Assembly: GCA_016185345.1 (NCBI GenBank)
Contig: JACPNS010000021.1
Location: 221,356-285,355, forward strand
Origin: Solirubrobacterales bacterium
Lineage (GTDB): Bacteria > Actinomycetota > Thermoleophilia > Solirubrobacterales > JACPNS01
Length of the DNA stretch: 64,000 nt
Reading direction: 5' to 3'
Part shown: positions 25,014-32,285 of the stretch, piece by piece
Position numbering within the stretch: position 1 is the first letter of the stretch
Layout: every line of letters begins with the position of its first letter
The notes under the pieces: generated by a model
Database searches by the model: none
Seen by the model: only the letters and a program-made list of their open reading frames with translations
What the model was told of the DNA's origin: nothing
Program-made: the position numbers and the translations under genes

Positions 25014-26378
25014 ATGCATCTCCGCCACCCACGCTCAATCCTCACCCTTCTATCGATGCCGGTTTTGCTGGCGGCGCTGCTTGTCGCCACTCCGGTCGGA
25101 GCAGCTCCGAAGAAGTCGAAGACCCCCACCGTCAAGGCCGGCTACTTCCCCAACTCCTGCAGCCGCCCCAAAACCCACGCAGCCGAACGCACCCTGCAAA
25201 AAGGCGATTCTTGGCGCTTCTCCAAGCCGTACGAATTCCCGTTCTACGGATACACCTCGCGCGGCATGAGCTCGGTGATCTGGGGATTCATTCGCAACAG
25301 CGATGTGCGCACCGCGCCGTATCCCTCACCCAACCTGCCGTCGTGTCGCGTCGGTCGATTTGGCACTGAGGACCGTGCTGCACGCAAAGCCGGCAAGTAC
25401 TTTGAGATGCTCGAGCCGATCGACGGTCAGTACAACTACGAGTTCAGGGACACTTTCGATCGTCCGATCGCCTCGCTGACCTGGAAGGAAGAGTCGCCAA
25501 TCTCGTACTACCCGTCCCGTTGGGGTTGGTACATCAACGGAGAGTGGGCCGGCCGCGAGGCGACGCGCGGGTTCGAGGTGCAGTCGAAGGCTTGCAAGCT
25601 GATGACGGTCCCCGTCACGATCACGGATGCCGCAGGCCAGCTCGTGACGAGCTACCAATGGGTGCGCGACCCCCGCTATGTGATGGTCTCTTTTGCTCCA
25701 AATCTCGGAGCCCCTGGAAGGGGCGCCACACCCAAGGGTGTCAAGAATCTTCGAGTGCGGGCATTCCTCGACCGTCGTGCGATTCCGCCCGAGCTGCTTT
25801 CGATCGCTGACGGATATGACCAGGGATGTGGCGAGTCGACCCTGCCACAGCGACTCGACGCGCAGACGCTCAAAGCCTTTTTCTTTGACAGCGGCATCGG
25901 TCCCAACAATTCATATCTTCGCGGCTACTACTTCGGAGAAGGGAAGACGACGATCCAGACCCTTCCCGGCGAGTCGAAGCTCTACAACACGTACCCGCTG
26001 AACGTCTACAACCCGCGACCGCACTACAACGATTCCACCTACGCCATGGCAAACACCACCGGTGTAGCGGGCGGCGGCATCGTGCGGGGAATCGTCCAGA
26101 GCACGCGCGACCGCTTCTTGCTCTACGACGAGATGCGTTACTGCGACCCGAACTACACGTTGCGGAACATGAAACTGCGCAAGGGCAAGAAGACGTACGC
26201 CAAGTCTCTCTACTTCCGGCCCTACACCTACAGCGCGGAGAACAAGAAGTCAGTGCGCTGGGTGTTCGGGCGAATCGAGCCAGATCCCACGACGTTGACT
26301 GCTGAACAGGCGGTCGCGCGCAACAACCCGGCCAGCCAGCGGCTCTACGCCTGGTTCCCGATCAACTGCGATCGCTGA
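25014..26378 (+). CDS. secreted protein of unknown family
   Basis: A 454-aa protein with a signal peptide (hydrophobic about 11-27, cleavage near VGA-A) and a Lys-rich start of the mature part. The mature sequence is rich in Tyr, Trp and Gly. It has at least six Cys, among them 'NSCSRP', 'PSCRVG', 'SKACKL', 'DQGCGE', 'MRYCDP' and the final 'NCDR', so disulfides are likely outside the cell. I recognise no family. The ATG at 25014 is preferred over a GTG five codons upstream. It lies in the segment that separates proB from proA. Confidence 0.7.
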   Translation: MHLRHPRSILTLLSMPVLLAALLVATPVGAAPKKSKTPTVKAGYFPNSCSRPKTHAAERTLQKGDSWRFSKPYEFPFYGYTSRGMSSVIWGFIRNSDVRTAPYPSPNLPSCRVGRFGTEDRAARKAGKYFEMLEPIDGQYNYEFRDTFDRPIASLTWKEESPISYYPSRWGWYINGEWAGREATRGFEVQSKACKLMTVPVTITDAAGQLVTSYQWVRDPRYVMVSFAPNLGAPGRGATPKGVKNLRVRAFLDRRAIPPELLSIADGYDQGCGESTLPQRLDAQTLKAFFFDSGIGPNNSYLRGYYFGEGKTTIQTLPGESKLYNTYPLNVYNPRPHYNDSTYAMANTTGVAGGGIVRGIVQSTRDRFLLYDEMRYCDPNYTLRNMKLRKGKKTYAKSLYFRPYTYSAENKKSVRWVFGRIEPDPTTLTAEQAVARNNPASQRLYAWFPINCDR

Positions 26379-26411
26379 CCTGCAACCTCGGTTGCTACTG
26401 GAGCGCTATAA

Positions 26412-26465
26412 CTCCAAATGGACGTTAATCGCTCCATATGGACGAAAAACGATCCAAGGGCGCTT
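26412..26465. repeat. 20-bp-spaced operator-like palindromic repeats
   Basis: CTCCAAATGGACG (26412-26424) and CTCCATATGGACG (26432-26444) are 20 bp apart. A weaker third copy, ATCCAAGGGCG, begins at 26452. The second contains the perfect palindrome TCCATATGGA. The first extends to a near-palindrome TAAC...GTTA. A TATAAC hexamer (26407-26412) touches the first copy, an arrangement typical of an autoregulated promoter. Confidence 0.6.
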
Positions 26466-26696
26466 TCTAATGCACATTGGCCCGGCCACACCTCGGCGCA
26501 GCGAGTGCTCTCTGCGGCGATGCTCGAACGCGTTGGTGTTCACGGCAAGGAGATGTCCAAGAAGCTGAAAAAGCTTGTAGACCTGAAGGATAAGGCCCAA
26601 TATGGACTCGGCGAAGTCAGCATTGCGGAGGTCAAGGCGTCGATACGGGCATTGGAATCTCTCATCGACTTGGCGGAGAAAGTCCGCCCCACATGA
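26418..26696 (+). CDS. HEPN-domain-like fragment
   Basis: A frame of up to 92 aa. Residues ~50-92 ('LKKLVDLKDKAQYGLGEVSIAEVKASIRALESLIDLAEKV') resemble the C-terminal half of HEPN (UPF0332-type) proteins, including the 'R/K-x-x-A-x-Y-G' turn and final amphipathic helix. The first two HEPN helices are missing. The upstream part runs through the operator-like repeats and is unlikely to be coding; an ATG at 26520 is a better start (58 aa). HEPN proteins are usually the toxin or RNase partner of a nucleotidyltransferase antitoxin, which is absent here. This is probably a remnant. Confidence 0.45.
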   Translation: MDVNRSIWTKNDPRALSNAHWPGHTSAQRVLSAAMLERVGVHGKEMSKKLKKLVDLKDKAQYGLGEVSIAEVKASIRALESLIDLAEKVRPT

Positions 26697-26734
26697 GGGC
26701 TTCGCGCCGGTCGCCCGGTACCGTGTAGGTACTG

Positions 26735-28006
26735 ATGGCTACCGCTCAAAAGACCGTTACAGACATCTGCGCCGAGGCCAAGACCGCCTCGCGTGAACTC
26801 AGCTTGCTTGATCCCGAGACCAAGAATCGCGCGCTGAACGCGATCGCCGACGCGCTGGACGCGAAGGCCGATCAGATCGTCGCCGCAAATGCAAAGGACC
26901 TCGAGGCCGGCCGGGAGAACAATCTCGAAGCAGCGTTGATGGACCGCTTAATGCTGGACCACGACCGACTCGCGTCAATCGCCAACGACGTGCGCAAGAT
27001 CGCCACGCTCGAAGACCCCGTCGGTCGCCTGATCCGCGAGTTCAAGCTCTACAACGGGCTCGATGTTCGCAAGATCGCAGTTCCGCTGGGCGTGATCGCG
27101 GTCGTCTACGAGGCTCGACCGAACGTCACGATCGATGCCGCCGCGCTTTGCCTGAAGAGTGGAAACGCGATCGTTCTTCGCGGGTCGTCGATCGCCACCA
27201 ACTCCAATGCCGTCCTGGCGCAGGTCGCGCGCGACGCGGTCGCAAGCGCTGGAGTTCCAGAAGCCGCGATCTCGATCGTCAACGGCGGCGACCGCGACGA
27301 GCTGAGAGACCTCGCAACTCAAGAGGGAGTGATCGACCTGATCATCCCGCGTGGAGGCGAAGGTCTGAAGCACGCCTTGAAATCCGTCGCAACCGTTCCC
27401 GTGATCTATGCAGCCGCCGGTAACAACCACGTCTACATCGACGCGTCAGCAAATCTCGACTGGGCCGAGGAGATCGTCGTCAACGCGAAGGTCCAGCGCC
27501 CGGGCGTCTGCAACGCAGCAGAAACGCTGCTCGTGCACGAGGACGTCGCCAAAGAGTTCCTCCCACGCATACTCAAGCGACTCGAAGCCGAGGGCGTCGA
27601 GCTTCGCGCAGATGCGCAGGCACGCGCGCTGGCCGGGGTGGAGTCCGGCGAGATCGCCGCGGCTCAAGCCGCCGACTGGGACACCGAATATCTCGCACTG
27701 ATCCTCGCCGTCCGCGTCGTGGATTCAGTTGAGGCCGCAATCGAACACGTAAACCTCCATGGCACGGGCCATTCCGAGGCGATCGTCACGGATTCCAATA
27801 CTGCGGCGCACAAGTTCACCTCGCAGATCGACGCTGCCTGCGTGTACGTGAACGCCTCGACGCGTTTCACCGATGGCGGCGAGTTCGGCCTCGGCGCCGA
27901 AATTGGCAATTCCACGCAGAAGCTCCACGCCCGTGGACCGATCGCCCTGCGCGAGCTCTGCTCGTACAAGTACGTCGTCGAAGGCGACGGACAGGTTCGC
28001 TCGTAG
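26735..28006 (+). CDS. proA: glutamate-5-semialdehyde dehydrogenase (gamma-glutamyl phosphate reductase)
   Basis: A 423-aa aldehyde-dehydrogenase-fold enzyme. The catalytic cysteine is C259 in 'QRPGVCNAAETLLVH'. It also has 'YEARPNVTIDAAALCLKSGNA' and 'TRFTDGGEFGLGAEIGNSTQKLHARGP'. It reduces glutamyl 5-phosphate with NADPH in proline synthesis, acting after ProB. nadD follows after 2 nt. A TACCGT hexamer lies 10 nt before the start. Confidence 0.97.
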   Translation: MATAQKTVTDICAEAKTASRELSLLDPETKNRALNAIADALDAKADQIVAANAKDLEAGRENNLEAALMDRLMLDHDRLASIANDVRKIATLEDPVGRLIREFKLYNGLDVRKIAVPLGVIAVVYEARPNVTIDAAALCLKSGNAIVLRGSSIATNSNAVLAQVARDAVASAGVPEAAISIVNGGDRDELRDLATQEGVIDLIIPRGGEGLKHALKSVATVPVIYAAAGNNHVYIDASANLDWAEEIVVNAKVQRPGVCNAAETLLVHEDVAKEFLPRILKRLEAEGVELRADAQARALAGVESGEIAAAQAADWDTEYLALILAVRVVDSVEAAIEHVNLHGTGHSEAIVTDSNTAAHKFTSQIDAACVYVNASTRFTDGGEFGLGAEIGNSTQKLHARGPIALRELCSYKYVVEGDGQVRS

Positions 28007-28008
28007 TA

Positions 28009-28608
28009 ATGCGCGTCGGAATCCTCGGAGGCACATTCAGCCCGATCCACCACGGCCACGTGATCTGCGCGCAAGAAGCGCGCGTGCAGCTCGAACTGGA
28101 CGTCGTGCGCCTTATGCCGGTCGGCACGCCGCCACATCGCCAGCTCGAGGCCGATGAGGATCCAGGCGACAAGCACCGGCTTTCGATGGTTCGATTAGCG
28201 GTGATCGGCCAGCCCGGACTTGAGATTTCGACCGCCGAGCTGGAGCGTGAGGGCACGTCTTACACCGTCGATACGCTGGCTGAATTGGTTGATCAAGAAC
28301 CAGACGCGCAGTTCACGCTTATCATCGGTGCCGACCAGGCGATGTCTTTCGGCAACTGGCGCGAACCCGAGCGCATCGCCGAAATGGCCGAGATTGCGGT
28401 GGCCACAAGGGTCGATCACAACCGTGATGAGGCAATTGCAGAAGTGATCCGGGCAACCGGCGGCAAGGAGCCAATTGCCTTCGCGATGCCCCGCATCGAC
28501 ATCTCATCCACTTTCATACGCGAGCGCATTTATCGCGGTCACACCGTTGCGCACCTTGTGCCGGCGGGAATTCCAGAATTGATTGAAGAGGCACAGCTGT
28601 ACAGATGA
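28009..28608 (+). CDS. nadD: nicotinate-nucleotide adenylyltransferase
   Basis: A 199-aa nucleotidyltransferase starting 'MRVGILGGTFSPIHHGHV' with the HxGH motif (HHGH). The C-terminal 'ISSTFIRERI' is the (S/T)xxxxR ATP-binding motif. It adenylates nicotinate mononucleotide in NAD synthesis. It overlaps rsfS by 4 bp (ATGA). Confidence 0.96.
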   Translation: MRVGILGGTFSPIHHGHVICAQEARVQLELDVVRLMPVGTPPHRQLEADEDPGDKHRLSMVRLAVIGQPGLEISTAELEREGTSYTVDTLAELVDQEPDAQFTLIIGADQAMSFGNWREPERIAEMAEIAVATRVDHNRDEAIAEVIRATGGKEPIAFAMPRIDISSTFIRERIYRGHTVAHLVPAGIPELIEEAQLYR

Positions 28609-29012
28609 GCAAGACCACAGAAAACACAATCACCGGCGAGCAGATCGCCCGCCGCGTCGCCGAGATGCTGGACGACAAAAAGGGCGTCGACATTGTCGCG
28701 CTCGACGTCCGCGGCCTGGCAAACTTTGCCGACTACTTCGTCTTTGCGACTGGCCGCAGCGACCGCCAGACCAAGTCGCTGCACGACGCGGTTCGCGAGG
28801 GTATGAAGGTCGATCCCGAAATGCTCCCGGTGCACACCGAGGGCGAGCGCGAGCGCCGCTGGATCCTGCTCGACTACGGCGACGTGATCGTCCACCTGAT
28901 GATCCCCGAGGTCCGCGAGTACTACCGCCTCGAACAGCTCTGGAGCGACGCTCCGCAGCTGCAGCTGGAGCTGTCGGCGCAAGAGGCCATTGCCACCGAC
29001 GACGCTGCGTAG
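28605..29012 (+). CDS. rsfS: ribosomal silencing factor RsfS
   Basis: A 135-aa protein of the RsfS/Iojap family: 'KKGVDIVALDVRGLANFADYFVFATGRSDRQTKSL', then 'WILLDYGDVIVHLMIPEVREYYRLEQLW'. It binds L14 and blocks subunit joining under starvation. The nadD-rsfS order is conserved. Confidence 0.96.
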   Translation: MSKTTENTITGEQIARRVAEMLDDKKGVDIVALDVRGLANFADYFVFATGRSDRQTKSLHDAVREGMKVDPEMLPVHTEGERERRWILLDYGDVIVHLMIPEVREYYRLEQLWSDAPQLQLELSAQEAIATDDAA

Positions 29013-29024
29013 GCTCGGCCGCCT

Positions 29025-29450
29025 GTGGCGCGCATAACCGACACACACCTTGTCGTGCACCGCGGCCTTCGCATCCCAATGGCCGAGATCGAGCTGCGTG
29101 CCTCGCGATCCTCGGGCCCGGGCGGTCAGCACGCCAACAAGACTTCGAGTCGAATCGAAGCCGTCTACGACGTGACAAAGTCTGCCGCGCCCACGGAATC
29201 GCAGCGGGCAAAGATTGTCCATAAATTCGGCCCTGTCGTGCGTGCCACCGCGCAGGATGAGCGCTCACAGCTGCGCAATCGCGAGCTCGCGCTGATGCGT
29301 CTGGGGATGCGCCTCGCCGACGCGCTGACAGTGCGCCGGAGCCGCGTGGCGACCAAACCTTCGCGCGCGGCCAAGCAAAAGCGAATCACCGCGAAACGCG
29401 CCCGCTCCCAGACCAAGGCAGCTCGGCGCAGGCCGGGCGCCGAGGATTAG
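29025..29450 (+). CDS. arfB: GGQ-domain peptidyl-tRNA hydrolase (ArfB/YaeJ-like ribosome rescue factor)
   Basis: A 141-aa protein with a GTG start. The GGQ loop is at 33-35 in 'SRSSGPGGQHANKTSSRIEA', which hydrolyses peptidyl-tRNA. No codon-recognition domain is present. The C-terminal ~35 residues are strongly basic ('KQKRITAKRARSQTKAARRR'), as in ArfB, whose tail enters the empty mRNA channel of stalled ribosomes. The stop overlaps the stop of the convergent MFS gene (TTAG, 29447-29450). Confidence 0.9.
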   Translation: MARITDTHLVVHRGLRIPMAEIELRASRSSGPGGQHANKTSSRIEAVYDVTKSAAPTESQRAKIVHKFGPVVRATAQDERSQLRNRELALMRLGMRLADALTVRRSRVATKPSRAAKQKRITAKRARSQTKAARRRPGAED

Positions 29451-30967
29451 TCCTGCTCGGTCTCGGGGACCTCGGGAAGGCGCCGAAACGGCAGAAAGAT
29501 CATCGCCGCGACCATCGCCACGACGGTCATCGCGGCGACCCAGCCGAAGGCGGTCGCGTAGGCATCCGAGACAGCGGCAGTCTTGATCGGTGAGAGTGAA
29601 TCAAGCGCTGCCGTGGCTGAAAGCCCGGGGATCGGCGAGTCGGCGAGAAGCTGAGAGAGCACGATGCTCAGCACAACGGTGCCGATCGCGGCGCCCGACT
29701 GCTGGACGATGTTGATCGAGGTGCTCGCGCGCGCGACCTGAGGCTTTGTCAGCGTGCGCATGGCGCCCGAGAACATCGGCACCATCGTCACGCCCATGCC
29801 GGCACCCATCACGAAGACGCTCGCCGCGAAGTAGAAGTATCCAGTCGTAGGGGTGAGGTCGGTCAATGCCCAGAACGACAGGGCGATCAGCCCGAGACCG
29901 ACCGGCACGATCCGACCGATCGGCACCCGATCTGCCAGCCAACCTGCGATCGGTAGCGCGATCACCGCGCCCAATCCCTGAGGTGCGAGCAACAGTCCTG
30001 TGCTCGACGGCGACTCGCCGCGGACCGTCTGCAGATACAGCGGCAGAAGCAGCAATCCGCCGAACACAGCAATCAGACCGAGAAACAGGGTACCCGTGCA
30101 GGCCCCGAAGATTCGGTCCTTGAACAGCCGCAGGTCGATCAACGCATGCGTTGCGCGGAGCGAGTGGCGTGTGAACAGCCAGAGCGCGGCGAAGCCGACG
30201 GCCACCGGGATCAGCACCCGCGGCGATGCGACGGTGACTCCCGCGATTGCGTTGATCTGGGCGATTCCGAAGATCACCGCCGCAAGTCCCGGGATCAGGA
30301 GTGCGAATCCCAACCAGTCCAGCGGAGCATGCGGTTGAGGCCTGTCGAACTCCAGGTAGCGCCAGGACATCATCAAAGCCACGAGCCCGATCGGGAGGTT
30401 GATGAAAAACACCCAGCGCCAGGAGAAGCTCTCGACGAGCCAACCGCCGAGCACCGGACCGAGGATCGGTCCGAGCAGAATCGGGATTCCGAGCACTGAT
30501 ATCACGCGACCCACGCGTTCCGGGCCTGCGGCGTGGGTGAGGATCGTCATTCCGGCTGGCATCAGCATGCCGCCACCGATTCCTTGAAGCACGCGGAAGG
30601 CGATCAGTGACTCAGCGCTCCACGCCAGACCAGAGAGCGCCGATCCGAGCAGAAAGATCGAGAGCGTGGCCAGATAAAGGCGTTTGGTGCCAAAGCGGTC
30701 GGCGGCCCAGCCCGTCAAAGGAATCACCAGCGCGAGAGCCAGCGTATAGCCGGTGATCGTCCACTGGATCGTATTCAGCGGGCTACCGAAATCCGCAGCG
30801 ATCGCAGCGATCGCGACGTTCACAACCGTAGTGTCGAGGATCGACATAAACGAAGCGAGGACGACCATCAGCGAGACCATGACCAGCTTGCGGTCAAGTC
30901 TGCGCCAGGCCGGAGCTGACGATGATCCGGGCCCCCCCGAAGTTACTGCCGAGTTTTCAGTGTGCAC
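29447..30967 (-). CDS. DHA2-family (EmrB/QacA) MFS drug efflux transporter
   Basis: A 506-aa protein with about 14 membrane spans, the DHA2 architecture. It has 'ILDTTVVNVAIAAIAADF' in helix 1, 'GWAADRFGTKRLYLA' (motif A) and 'GPILGPVLGGWLVESFSWRWVFFINLPIG' (motif C region). It exports hydrophobic drugs by proton antiport. It diverges from the glycosyltransferase gene at 31011, with only 43 nt between the start codons, so they may be co-regulated. Confidence 0.93.
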   Translation of the reverse strand: MHTENSAVTSGGPGSSSAPAWRRLDRKLVMVSLMVVLASFMSILDTTVVNVAIAAIAADFGSPLNTIQWTITGYTLALALVIPLTGWAADRFGTKRLYLATLSIFLLGSALSGLAWSAESLIAFRVLQGIGGGMLMPAGMTILTHAAGPERVGRVISVLGIPILLGPILGPVLGGWLVESFSWRWVFFINLPIGLVALMMSWRYLEFDRPQPHAPLDWLGFALLIPGLAAVIFGIAQINAIAGVTVASPRVLIPVAVGFAALWLFTRHSLRATHALIDLRLFKDRIFGACTGTLFLGLIAVFGGLLLLPLYLQTVRGESPSSTGLLLAPQGLGAVIALPIAGWLADRVPIGRIVPVGLGLIALSFWALTDLTPTTGYFYFAASVFVMGAGMGVTMVPMFSGAMRTLTKPQVARASTSINIVQQSGAAIGTVVLSIVLSQLLADSPIPGLSATAALDSLSPIKTAAVSDAYATAFGWVAAMTVVAMVAAMIFLPFRRLPEVPETEQD

Positions 30968-31010
30968 TAGTTTCCAGCCTCAGTCGCCCCACCGGGCGTG
31001 CTGCGGTGCG

Positions 31011-32276
31011 ATGAGACTATTAGCAATCACATTTGGCACACGGGGCGATGTAGAGCCCTTCCTGACCCTGGGCTCCGGGTTGGTCGAGGCAGGCCACGAG
31101 GTGCGCCTGGTCTCACACGCGGCATTCGAGGGTCTCGCGAGCGGATCCGGCATTGAGTTCGTCGGCTCATCCGGTCGCGGTATGCGCGAGATCATCGAGA
31201 GCGAAGAGGCTCAGGAGCTGATGCGCAGCGTCGGAAATCTGCTGACGCTCCCGCGGCGGCTCGAGCATCTCTTCGCCGACGATATCGACCTGCTCTATGA
31301 ATCGGTCGACGCGGCCGCACGCGACGTTGACGCGATCCTCGCCTTCCCGGCAACCTTTCCAGCACTGGATGTCGCCGAACTGCGCGGAATCCCAGTTGTG
31401 CAGATCCACCATGTACCCGCGATGCCGACACGCGCATTCCCGCCCGCAGTCAACTTCGTCCACCGCGAATCGCTCGGCCGAGTTGGCAACCGTCTCGCGT
31501 ACTCGGCCGACGCAGCCGCCGCGACGCTCGCGATGCGTCGCCCGGTGAACGCCGCCCGCCGGCGAGTCCTGCGAACGCGGCGACGCGGAGTGATCGGAAC
31601 GCTGCGCCAGCGCAACAACTACAAGGGCGCGCTCGTCGGGGTGAGCCCGCACGTGCTGCTGCCGCCGCCGGACTGGCCCGAGAGAGTTGAGACCTGCGGC
31701 TACTGGTGGCCGCGCGGAGTTGACGCGCCGCCACTCAATACAGAGGTCAGAGCTTTCCTCGACCGCGATGGTCCGGTGATCTTCTTCACGCTTGGCTCGA
31801 CTGCGCTCGATGACCCCGAGCGCATCACCGAAGTTGTCTGCCGCGCGGCGCGTGAGGCGGGTGCGCGACTCCTGCTCCAGCGCGGCTGGAGCGGCTTGGG
31901 GGATGGGGCGGAGTCCGAGGACGTGATGGTTGTGGACGATCTTTCCTATCCCGAGCTCTTTGATCGGGTCACGGCAGTCGTGCACCACGGCGGCGCTGGA
32001 ACCACTGCCCTGGGCCTACGACACGGCCGCCCGAGCATGGCGATCCCGGCGATCGCCGATCAGTTCTTCTGGGGACACCGAATGCAGGCCCTCGGCGTAG
32101 GGCCGCGTCCGCTGGCGCTCCGGCAGCTGACGCAACCTGAGGTCGCGGTTCGTATGCGCAGCCTGGTCGAGGATCAACGCTATTTGGAGCGCGCGACGAT
32201 CCTCTCCAACCTGCTTGCGAACGAGGACGGCGTGGCAAATGCCGTAGCCGCCCTCGATCGCATGCTGGTTCAGTAG
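31011..32276 (+). CDS. GT1-family glycosyltransferase (macrolide/sterol type)
   Basis: A 421-aa GT-B enzyme. The N-terminal 'MRLLAITFGTRGDVEPFLTLG' is typical of sterol and macrolide glucosyltransferases. The donor-site motif 'VVHHGGAGTTALGLRHGRPS' is near residues 320-340, followed by 'IPAIADQFFWGHRM'. It transfers sugar from an NDP-sugar to a small lipophilic acceptor that cannot be read from sequence. The ATG at 31011 places the Rossmann strand at the N-terminus; the frame is open upstream but overlaps the divergent gene. Pairing with an efflux pump suggests a detoxification or export role (inference). Confidence 0.9.
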   Translation: MRLLAITFGTRGDVEPFLTLGSGLVEAGHEVRLVSHAAFEGLASGSGIEFVGSSGRGMREIIESEEAQELMRSVGNLLTLPRRLEHLFADDIDLLYESVDAAARDVDAILAFPATFPALDVAELRGIPVVQIHHVPAMPTRAFPPAVNFVHRESLGRVGNRLAYSADAAAATLAMRRPVNAARRRVLRTRRRGVIGTLRQRNNYKGALVGVSPHVLLPPPDWPERVETCGYWWPRGVDAPPLNTEVRAFLDRDGPVIFFTLGSTALDDPERITEVVCRAAREAGARLLLQRGWSGLGDGAESEDVMVVDDLSYPELFDRVTAVVHHGGAGTTALGLRHGRPSMAIPAIADQFFWGHRMQALGVGPRPLALRQLTQPEVAVRMRSLVEDQRYLERATILSNLLANEDGVANAVAALDRMLVQ

Positions 32277-32285
32277 GGATTCCGA

